From Chitinophaga pinensis (lineage in GTDB: Bacteria; Bacteroidota; Bacteroidia; NS11-12g; UBA955), in the NCBI GenBank assembly GCA_945890895.1, contig CAMDDG010000025.1, positions 1 through 32,322 on the forward strand: DNA of 32,322 nucleotides. Direction: 5' to 3'. Position 1 is the first letter of the stretch, and every line of letters starts with the position of its first letter. This document shows positions 25,078 through 31,069 of the stretch, one piece after another. The translations under genes were made by a program, and so were the position numbers. The notes under the pieces are model-generated. The model saw nothing but the letters and a program-made list of their open reading frames with translations. It was not told where the DNA came from and did no database searches.

Positions 25078-25539
25078 TTAGAAACGTCCGCGTTCCATTT
25101 CGCGTTTGATATCGCGATCTTTGATATCGTCGCGTTTATCGAACGTTTTCTTACCTTGCCCTAAGCCGATTTCTAATTTCATCCAACCTCGTTCGCCTTC
25201 GAATAAACGAATGGGGAAAACGGCATAACCTTTGGATTTAATTTTACTTTCAATACGATTTAATTCCCGCTTGGTTAACAACAGTTTTCGTTCTCGAAGG
25301 GGTTCATGAGCGTTGTAACTTGCTTGTTTCCATTCGGATATATGCATGTTTTTTAAGAACAACTCGCCGTCATTAAAATAGCAATAGCCATCTCCCATGT
25401 TTACCGAATTGGCACGAATGGATTTTACTTCCGGACCATTCAATTGAATTCCAGCAATGAATTTTTCCTCAATATGAAAGTTAAAACCGGCTTTGCGGTT
25501 TACAATTTCAATTTTTTTGGGAGATTTATCTTTTGCCAT
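25078..25539 (-). CDS. smpB: SsrA-binding protein SmpB
   Basis: A 153-residue RNA-binding protein that delivers tmRNA to stalled ribosomes for trans-translation. Family signatures in order: IVNRKAGFNFHIEEKFIAGIQLNGPEVKSIR, a GYCYFNDGELFLKNMHIS strand pair, HEPLRERKLLL, GYAVFPIRLF, GWMKLEIGLGQGKKTFDKRDDIK and the basic C-terminal tail that folds in the decoding centre. Length is normal. It converges on menD across 48 bases that contain a small hairpin (25031-25047) without a proper T run. I do not see the tmRNA gene ssrA in the window. Confidence 0.95.
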   Translation of the reverse strand: MAKDKSPKKIEIVNRKAGFNFHIEEKFIAGIQLNGPEVKSIRANSVNMGDGYCYFNDGELFLKNMHISEWKQASYNAHEPLRERKLLLTKRELNRIESKIKSKGYAVFPIRLFEGERGWMKLEIGLGQGKKTFDKRDDIKDRDIKREMERGRF

Positions 25540-25614
25540 GGGGAAGTTCTATTTGTTTTAATCTAATTTCAATCGGTTTCCAGTTTCAAGTAAGAATTAT
25601 CGCAAGCGAATCCA

Positions 25615-26010
25615 TTATTTCTTCAAACTCGAGATCAAATTCTGAACCTTTTCTTTTTTCAGAATCGCTTGTCCCTGTTCTCCTTCTGCAATAATACGTT
25701 CACCAACGCGAACCGTAAAACGGCAGTTGATTTTATTTCCTGCTAGTGCAATAATGGTGGCCAGAATTTGAACCGTCTCACCCAATAAAGCAGGCGAAAC
25801 GTGTTTAATGTTCAAAAAAGTACCAATCCCTTCTTCATCGGAATCCTTCATATTGAGCACAAACTGTCGGCAAGTCCATTCGGCATCCCTTCCCAACGCA
25901 AATGTAGAATAAAATGGATGCACCATTTCACCTTGAAACGCCGCCAAATCCGCTTCTTTCACTAAAAAATCAAGTGATACGGTATCGCCAACTTGGTAAA
26001 TCGATTTCAT
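25615..26010 (-). CDS. Hotdog-fold thioesterase, FlK-like
   Basis: A 131-residue protein matching small hotdog thioesterases of the fluoroacetyl-CoA thioesterase (FlK)-like group. It begins KSIYQVGDTVSLDFLVKEADLAAF and has MVHPFYSTFALGRDAEWTCRQF (family 'p.v.sT..m...E.a'), then GIGTFLNIKHVSPALLGETVQI, the most diagnostic stretch, and the last strands KINCRFTVRVGERIIAEGEQGQAIL. Family members hydrolyse acyl-CoA thioesters. The substrate here is unknown. It sits 75 bases downstream of nothing coupled and 75 bases ahead of smpB on the same strand. Confidence 0.75.
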   Translation of the reverse strand: MKSIYQVGDTVSLDFLVKEADLAAFQGEMVHPFYSTFALGRDAEWTCRQFVLNMKDSDEEGIGTFLNIKHVSPALLGETVQILATIIALAGNKINCRFTVRVGERIIAEGEQGQAILKKEKVQNLISSLKK

Positions 26011-26023
26011 TATTTAGGGTCTT

Positions 26024-26045
26024 GGGGGATGTTTTTTCGGGGGAT
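26024..26045. repeat. Two GGGGGAT boxes 15 bases apart
   Basis: GGGGGAT at 26024 recurs at 26039 (GGGGGAT then GTG). G-runs are rare in this AT-rich genome. The boxes lie on the plus strand in the 106 bases between ytxJ and the thioesterase gene. They could be a chance duplication or an upstream control site for the thioesterase gene. Confidence 0.4.
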
Positions 26046-26116
26046 GTGATTGCTGATTGCCCTATATTTTCTGGGTTGAAGAATGAAATTGAAAATAAAT
26101 AAAATAGGCCTAACCT

Positions 26117-26458
26117 TTATGATATTTCCGAAATCAGTTCTTTCACCTCAATTTCCATGTGACTCGCATCGTAAGTACATTCAGAATCCCGAACAACAAT
26201 AATTTGGGGAGATTCATGATGAACGTCCAATTTTTCAGCAATGTAATTGGACACGTCGCGGTGTGCAATTAAATCCAAATAGTAAAAACTGGCTGTTTCA
26301 AGCACATCAGTATCCAATACTTTCAACCGGTTCAATGCCATACTCGAAATTGAACAACGGGTTGAGTGCTTGAAGAACACCACAGGTTTTATGGAAGAAT
26401 GTGCTATTGCATCATCAACTTCCGAGGTTTGAGTCAAATTTTTCCAGCCGTTAAGCAT
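26117..26458 (-). CDS. ytxJ: Bacillithiol-system redox protein YtxJ
   Basis: A 113-residue thioredoxin-fold protein of the YtxJ family (DUF2847), thought to reduce bacillithiol mixed disulfides on proteins (a bacilliredoxin-type role). Diagnostic stretches are VVFFKHSTRCSISSMALNRL (active-site C35), FYYLDLIAHRDVSNYIAEKLDVHHESPQIIVV and SHMEIEV. I chose ATG 26458 over a TTG at 26503, because the resulting length (113) is typical and the longer version would overlap the lipoprotein gene by 40 bases. It lies five bases after the lipoprotein stop, so the two are likely cotranscribed. Its presence suggests this bacterium makes bacillithiol. Confidence 0.88.
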   Translation of the reverse strand: MLNGWKNLTQTSEVDDAIAHSSIKPVVFFKHSTRCSISSMALNRLKVLDTDVLETASFYYLDLIAHRDVSNYIAEKLDVHHESPQIIVVRDSECTYDASHMEIEVKELISEIS

Positions 26459-26463
26459 AGGAA

Positions 26464-26583
26464 TTAACGAACTTGAAACGTTTTTTGACCCATTGAAGGA
26501 CAACGGTCTTTTTTACGAGATCCGCAAGAGGTAAACATCAACAATGCAATTCCAACGATAGCTATTAACTTTGTAGTCTTCAT
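26464..26583 (-). CDS. 39-residue lipoprotein upstream of ytxJ
   Basis: A short gene encoding a predicted lipoprotein: MKTTKLIAIVGIALLMFTSC, then GSRKKDRCPSMGQKTFQVR. Positive N-region, hydrophobic core and the lipobox FTSC (Cys 20) are textbook. After cleavage and lipidation only 20 residues would remain, with a basic patch and one further cysteine. It is followed five bases later by ytxJ on the same strand. Its ATG overlaps head to head with the ATG of the methyltransferase gene in the palindrome CATG. Function unknown; I do not recognise a family. Confidence comes from the complete lipoprotein signal and the tight spacing. Confidence 0.72.
   Translation of the reverse strand: MKTTKLIAIVGIALLMFTSCGSRKKDRCPSMGQKTFQVR
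26566..26573 (+). promoter_or_regulatory. -7 element of the methyltransferase promoter, inside the lipoprotein gene
   Basis: TAACTTTG is an exact TAnnTTTG match, eight bases before the ATG at 26582. It lies over the first codons of the divergent lipoprotein gene, so the leader would be only about two to five bases. Confidence 0.5.
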
Positions 26584-27916
26584 GATTTCCGAAATAATTT
26601 ACAAATTAAACGCTTTTGATAGCAATTTCGTTGCCCTATCGGAAATAATTACGGCAGAAAACACAAAAAAAGAACCCACAATCGGTGAATTACAAAAAAA
26701 ATACGGCGAATTCCTACCGGTAGCATTAGAACAATTGAAATTAAAAGACAAGGTAAAGAAGAAATTACCTTCATGGGTGGATGCTCAGTGTTTGTTCGAA
26801 CAACGAGCATTTGAGCAGTGTACATCGCAACGCGTTGCTGAATGGAAATCCCAATATTTCAAAACTTCGCATCTGTTAAGTTTAACAGGTGGCCTGGGTG
26901 TAGACGACTGGGCTTGGCTTAAATCTGGAGCTCAGGTCATTTCGACCGATCCCAATAAAGAGCTCAACCATTTGGTTCGATGCAATATGCAGCGATTGCA
27001 TGTTCAAAATAAATCTTACAAAACAATTTCAGACCCTAGTAAAAGCCAACAAGTACATTCTGCAAACGCGATTGCGACGGATGAATTGATTCAAAATTTT
27101 AAGTATACTCGACTGGATTACACAGCTGAAGAATGGTTAAACAGTGATGATTTCAAACAGCGTATTCCATCCCCCGAAACCAAATTGTACACCGTGTATT
27201 TGGATCCCGATCGCCGCAAGGGAGATGATCGATTGGGTGGAAAAGCCAAAGAATTCACACCTGATTTTATTGAAATTATCAAGTCGCACTTTTCCGTATT
27301 TAACTCGTGGTTGGTGAAATTAAGTCCGATGACAGACATTCATTTTCTACAAAAGGAACTACCCTATCCGATTCGATTTTATTCCATCTTTTTTCAAGGA
27401 GAAGTAAAAGAATTGCTATTGGAATTAGGAGAAGAAATTGAAATATCTGAATTTAAATCCATTTACCTAACTGCTGAACATTATGAGATTTGGGATGCGG
27501 GAAACTTAAAACAATGGTTCCAATTGCCGTTTCAGGACAAAACGGTTGATTTCAATCAAAAAAAAATCATTTTTGAGTCGCACGGAGGAATAAATTGTTT
27601 AGGATTAAATCACCATTTTGCTGAATTTTTACATCCAGTAAACTCAGGGAAAACGTTCTATTTATCACCGATTCAATTGCCCAATTCATTGGGGAGATCA
27701 TTTAAAATATCTCATGAAATTCAAGGCAGTTTGAAGCAAATAAAACATAAGCTATCGGAATTAAACATCCAAAAAGCTTCATTAACTGCACGAGAATGTA
27801 GGGGGCTTAATGCCTCTGAAATTCAGAAAAAATTAGGACTAACCGAAGGGGGCAATCACACCATTTTTATTACCCAAAACAGTACAGGATTTAACAGCTG
27901 GGTTTGTATTAATTAG
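26582..27916 (+). CDS. THUMP-like / PG_1098-like class I methyltransferase
   Basis: A 444-residue protein resembling the Bacteroidota SAM-dependent methyltransferase family represented by Porphyromonas PG_1098. An N-terminal helical region precedes the Rossmann core: HLLSLTGGLGVDDWAWLKSG (SAM-binding glycine motif) and AQVISTDPNKELNHLVRCNMQRL. The catalytic motif is YLDPDRRKGDDRLGG near residues 208-222, followed by LVKLSPMTDI. The C-terminal third holds the ferredoxin-like and THUMP-like parts (SFKISHEIQGSLKQIKHKLSELNI, ARECRGLNASEIQKKLGL). RNA modification is likely from the family; the target is not known. It starts within the divergent lipoprotein gene and ends 31 bases from hemD, which converges. 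Confidence 0.78.
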   Translation: MISEIIYKLNAFDSNFVALSEIITAENTKKEPTIGELQKKYGEFLPVALEQLKLKDKVKKKLPSWVDAQCLFEQRAFEQCTSQRVAEWKSQYFKTSHLLSLTGGLGVDDWAWLKSGAQVISTDPNKELNHLVRCNMQRLHVQNKSYKTISDPSKSQQVHSANAIATDELIQNFKYTRLDYTAEEWLNSDDFKQRIPSPETKLYTVYLDPDRRKGDDRLGGKAKEFTPDFIEIIKSHFSVFNSWLVKLSPMTDIHFLQKELPYPIRFYSIFFQGEVKELLLELGEEIEISEFKSIYLTAEHYEIWDAGNLKQWFQLPFQDKTVDFNQKKIIFESHGGINCLGLNHHFAEFLHPVNSGKTFYLSPIQLPNSLGRSFKISHEIQGSLKQIKHKLSELNIQKASLTARECRGLNASEIQKKLGLTEGGNHTIFITQNSTGFNSWVCIN

Positions 27917-27947
27917 ATGTAAAAAGTAGTTATTTTCTATAAATTAA

Positions 27948-28715
27948 TTATTTAGAATTCACTCTCGAAACGTAATCTTCCAATGCAGCAACCATACTGG
28001 GCATTCCTGGAGCTGGTGCTGGAATATCTAAGATCAAATTGTGTTCTCTGATTGCTTGTGCGGTACTTTCGCCGAAGCCAGCTATACGCGTATTATTTTG
28101 AACAAAATCAGGGAAGTTATCGTACAATGACTTGATATCAGCCGGGCTAAAAAACACCAAAATATCGTAAAATACTTCCTTCAAATCGCTCAAGTCTGAA
28201 CTAACGGTTCTATAGATAATACATTCTGAAAAATCGTAACCGTTTTCGTTAAAGAAATCGGGAATCGATGGTTTTCTGATATCGCTGCAAGGAAACAGGA
28301 ATTTCTCCTTTTTGTGATTTTTGAATAATGTTAGAAAGTCCTTTTCATTTCCTTTGGAAGTAAACATTTTGCGTTTTCTGGGAACGATGTATTTCTGAAC
28401 GTAGTTGGATACGTTTTCATTGATAGAAAAATACTTAGTTTCCGGCGACATTTCCACTTTCATTTCTGCGGCCAACGAGAAAAAGTAATCAACTGCGTTG
28501 CGAGAATTGAAAATGATGGCGCTGAAATCAGCGAAGTTTATTTTTTGTTTACGTATTTCCTTAGGAGTCAGTGGTTCAATATGAATGAACGCCCTAAAAT
28601 CCATCGTTAATTTGTGCTTTTTTACAAACTCCTCATATACGTTTCTTCCCGCCTCTGGCTGGGGCTGAGTAATGAGGATACTCTTTACTTTTTTCTCTCT
28701 TTCTGGGGTCGTCAT
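27948..28715 (-). CDS. hemD: Uroporphyrinogen-III synthase
   Basis: A 255-residue enzyme that cyclises hydroxymethylbilane to uroporphyrinogen III in heme and corrin synthesis. The two-domain fold is visible: KSILITQPQPEAG opens domain 1, DFSAIIFNSRNAVDYFF is the family's 'd.iiFTS.naV..f' motif, KEKFLFPCSDIRKPSIPDFF is the 'LfprG...r..L' motif, IIYRTV and DILVFFSPADIKSLYDNF follow, then IAGFGESTAQAIREHN ('a.G..Ta.ai...G'). HemD is weakly conserved in general, but the motif order and length fit. It is three bases downstream of the DUF4271 gene, a neighbour pair common in Bacteroidota. Confidence 0.9.
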   Translation of the reverse strand: MTTPEREKKVKSILITQPQPEAGRNVYEEFVKKHKLTMDFRAFIHIEPLTPKEIRKQKINFADFSAIIFNSRNAVDYFFSLAAEMKVEMSPETKYFSINENVSNYVQKYIVPRKRKMFTSKGNEKDFLTLFKNHKKEKFLFPCSDIRKPSIPDFFNENGYDFSECIIYRTVSSDLSDLKEVFYDILVFFSPADIKSLYDNFPDFVQNNTRIAGFGESTAQAIREHNLILDIPAPAPGMPSMVAALEDYVSRVNSK

Positions 28716-28718
28716 AGT

Positions 28719-29816
28719 TTAGATTGAACTGCTGAGAAACTTAAAAACAAGTAGGTAAGGAATTATTTCCAAGGCGCAAAGGTACAAAATTGTAGTCAAT
28801 GAAATTGCATTATCTCTTAAAATTCCCCAGACCTGAAACAACAAACGCACTGATATCCAAACAATTAACACCGACCAAAGGCCTACAGAAATTGATTGAT
28901 TTTGCATTTCAGTAGCATTATAGTAAACATAAAGAAACACGGGAAGGCTTAAAAATGAGAAAACCAAGTTCACATTTATTTGCCTTTGGACTTGTCGGTT
29001 TAGAATTCCATCCAGTTCCATACTTCCGGTAAAAATCCATTGTAAGAAGTAAAGAATGGAGAAAAAACCGCCCACACCGACTAACAGCAACAAATAGATA
29101 TAAAAATTATTCAAGCGATTGTATTCTGAGGTTATCAGACTCAACATGACACCTTGCGAAAACACCAAGATTCCTATTGCATAAGCATGAATGGAACCAG
29201 CGGCAGATGAAATGGCTTGTTCTCTAAGCAAGTCTTCGAAATGATACGATTTCAAAAAACTATTCAATCGTAGTTCCAACTGTTTCCCAAAAGCGGCACG
29301 GAAATAAATAATATAAATAGCTATAAATATACTAATTCCAAAAAACCAGAATTTACCTCTTGCCTTCCTCAAATACGTGTCGTGAACAAATGGATTAAAC
29401 GGATCATTGGATATTCGTACGGTTTTATCGGGTATTTGTAAATAGAACGGTGCGGTAAAACGCGTTTTTTGCAATGGATTTCTAAGTGAATCAATAAAAT
29501 ACATCGCAGGATAATCTTTCCAATCCGTTAATTGCATTAAGCTATCCACGAAAGCACTATCGCTTGAAGATAAATTCATTAAACCATTGGTGTCATTGGG
29601 TAACGAACTCGCATTATTGGGAATACCATTACTTGTTTGAGCATTCAATGGATTACCCAAAAGGAATGTTGGATTAAAGTTTTGAACGGAATAATTTCGG
29701 GGGATGAAATCCCAGCATGCGGCAGTCAGGTTCACCATAAACCAAAAGAAAAACACATGAAAAACACGCCCTCTTATCGCGAAGATAAACGGGATAAATC
29801 GGCGTATTTTTTGCAT
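28719..29816 (-). CDS. DUF4271 integral membrane protein
   Basis: A 365-residue membrane protein. I chose the ATG at 29816 because a perfect -7 element lies six bases upstream, while a longer version would run into the hemW coding region. The N-terminus (MQKIRRFIPFIFAIRG, then VFHVFFFWFMVNLTA) is signal- or anchor-like. A polar, Asn/Ser-rich region follows, with LTDWKDYPAMYFIDSLRNP. The C-terminal half has about seven hydrophobic helices, beginning near FWFFGISIFIAIYIIYF and ending ILYLCALEIIPYLLVFKFL, the DUF4271 hallmark. The family is uncharacterised. Its tight link to hemD and the nearby hemW suggests a role in heme synthesis or heme handling at the membrane, which is inference. Confidence 0.8.
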   Translation of the reverse strand: MQKIRRFIPFIFAIRGRVFHVFFFWFMVNLTAACWDFIPRNYSVQNFNPTFLLGNPLNAQTSNGIPNNASSLPNDTNGLMNLSSSDSAFVDSLMQLTDWKDYPAMYFIDSLRNPLQKTRFTAPFYLQIPDKTVRISNDPFNPFVHDTYLRKARGKFWFFGISIFIAIYIIYFRAAFGKQLELRLNSFLKSYHFEDLLREQAISSAAGSIHAYAIGILVFSQGVMLSLITSEYNRLNNFYIYLLLLVGVGGFFSILYFLQWIFTGSMELDGILNRQVQRQINVNLVFSFLSLPVFLYVYYNATEMQNQSISVGLWSVLIVWISVRLLFQVWGILRDNAISLTTILYLCALEIIPYLLVFKFLSSSI

Positions 29817-29822
29817 AGTTTG

Positions 29823-29830
29823 CAAAAATA
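29823..29830 (-). promoter_or_regulatory. -7 element of DUF4271-hemD promoter, leaderless
   Basis: The minus strand reads TATTTTTG, an exact TAnnTTTG match, six bases before the DUF4271 ATG at 29816. It lies in the 23-base gap between the DUF4271 and hemW start codons. On the plus strand CATGTTTG (29831-29838) is one base off consensus but too close to the hemW ATG to be its -7 element. Confidence 0.55.
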
Positions 29831-29839
29831 CATGTTTGA

Positions 29840-31009
29840 ATGCAAACTTTCGCTGAACTTTGTGCAGTGCTTGGGTTATATTTTCATGTTCCATTTTGCA
29901 GAAAGGCATGTACCTACTGTAATTTTCATTTTAGTACTTTACTTTCAGGAAAATCAGAAATGGTCCAAGCCATGATTCATGAACTGCATACTCGAGCGGA
30001 ATCTTTAGAATCTTTTGTTTCTAAAAAATTAACAACCCTCTACTTAGGTGGAGGTACACCATCTTTGTTGGACACTTCAGAATTGGAATCCTTATTTTCA
30101 AATGTGGAACAAATTTGGGGAATTCCCGTTTCTGAACTTTCTGAAGTTACAATTGAATGCAATCCCGAGGATATATCCCCAGAAAAAGTAAATGCCTGGA
30201 AACAATTGGGAATTAATCGATTATCAATCGGTCTTCAATCTTTGAATGATGAAGAATTGAAGATTATGAATCGACAACATTCAGCTGAACAATCAAGACA
30301 ATGCGTTCAATTGGCCCAAGATGCAGGGTTTCAAAACATCAGTATTGATTTGATTTATGGAACACCTTGGAAGTCGAACACCGAATGGGAACAGGAATTG
30401 GATTGGGCTTTACAATCGGGAATCACACATCTGAGTTGTTACGCTTTAACCGTTGAAGAAAAAACACGTTTACATCACCAAATTTCTAAGCAAATACTCC
30501 CTCAACCTAATGAAGAATTAATGGTTCAACAATTCGAAATTTTACAAAAAAAAATACAGGAATTTGGTTGGGACGATTACGAAATTAGCAACTTTTGTAA
30601 GCCGGGTCATAGAGCTATCCACAACGGAAATTATTGGAAGCGATTTCCGTATTTAGGGATAGGACCTTCGGCCCATTCATTCGATGGAAATAACCAAAGA
30701 AGTTGGAATGTTTCTAATAATGCTGAATACATTAGAAAAATTATAAACAATGAAACAGGGTATGAAACGGAAATATTAAATGAAAAAGAAATTTTTAACG
30801 AAATGATTATGACTGGTTTGCGAACCAAGGAAGGAATTAATCGTTATATTTTTTCATCATTAAACCCGAAAGATCAGGAAAAAACAGAACAAAAAATGAT
30901 AGATTTTAAGCATTCCAATTGGATTGAAGAAATCGAGTCGAATATATGTCTAACTCATTCAGGACGTTTGATTTCCGATTATATCATAAGTGAGTTAATG
31001 ATCATATAA
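29840..31009 (+). CDS. hemW: Radical SAM heme chaperone HemW
   Basis: A 389-residue radical SAM protein of the HemW family, which binds heme and an iron-sulfur cluster and is thought to insert heme into target proteins. The cluster motif is C20-x3-C24-x2-C27 in YFHVPFCRKACTYCNF. Further signatures are LYLGGGTPSLLD, IECNPEDI, GINRLSIGLQSLNDEELKIMNRQHSAEQ, ISIDLIYGTPW and YEISNFCKPGHRAIHNGNYWKRFPYLGIGPSAHSF. HemW is often misannotated as oxygen-independent coproporphyrinogen oxidase (HemN); the short N-terminus here (true HemN proteins carry about 40 more residues before the cluster) favours HemW. Its start is 23 bases from the divergent DUF4271-hemD unit. Confidence 0.9.
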   Translation: MQTFAELCAVLGLYFHVPFCRKACTYCNFHFSTLLSGKSEMVQAMIHELHTRAESLESFVSKKLTTLYLGGGTPSLLDTSELESLFSNVEQIWGIPVSELSEVTIECNPEDISPEKVNAWKQLGINRLSIGLQSLNDEELKIMNRQHSAEQSRQCVQLAQDAGFQNISIDLIYGTPWKSNTEWEQELDWALQSGITHLSCYALTVEEKTRLHHQISKQILPQPNEELMVQQFEILQKKIQEFGWDDYEISNFCKPGHRAIHNGNYWKRFPYLGIGPSAHSFDGNNQRSWNVSNNAEYIRKIINNETGYETEILNEKEIFNEMIMTGLRTKEGINRYIFSSLNPKDQEKTEQKMIDFKHSNWIEEIESNICLTHSGRLISDYIISELMII

Positions 31010-31069
31010 AAATTATTTATATTTCATACAACGCAATTTACTATTATTGTGTCTTTAATTTCATTAAAG

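Noticed and set aside
26459..26503. N-terminal extension of YtxJ from a TTG
   Set aside because: It overlaps the lipoprotein gene; the ATG at 26458 gives the usual family length.
29817..29909. N-terminal extension of DUF4271 by 31 residues
   Set aside because: It would overlap the hemW cluster-motif region, and a perfect -7 element lies just before the internal ATG.
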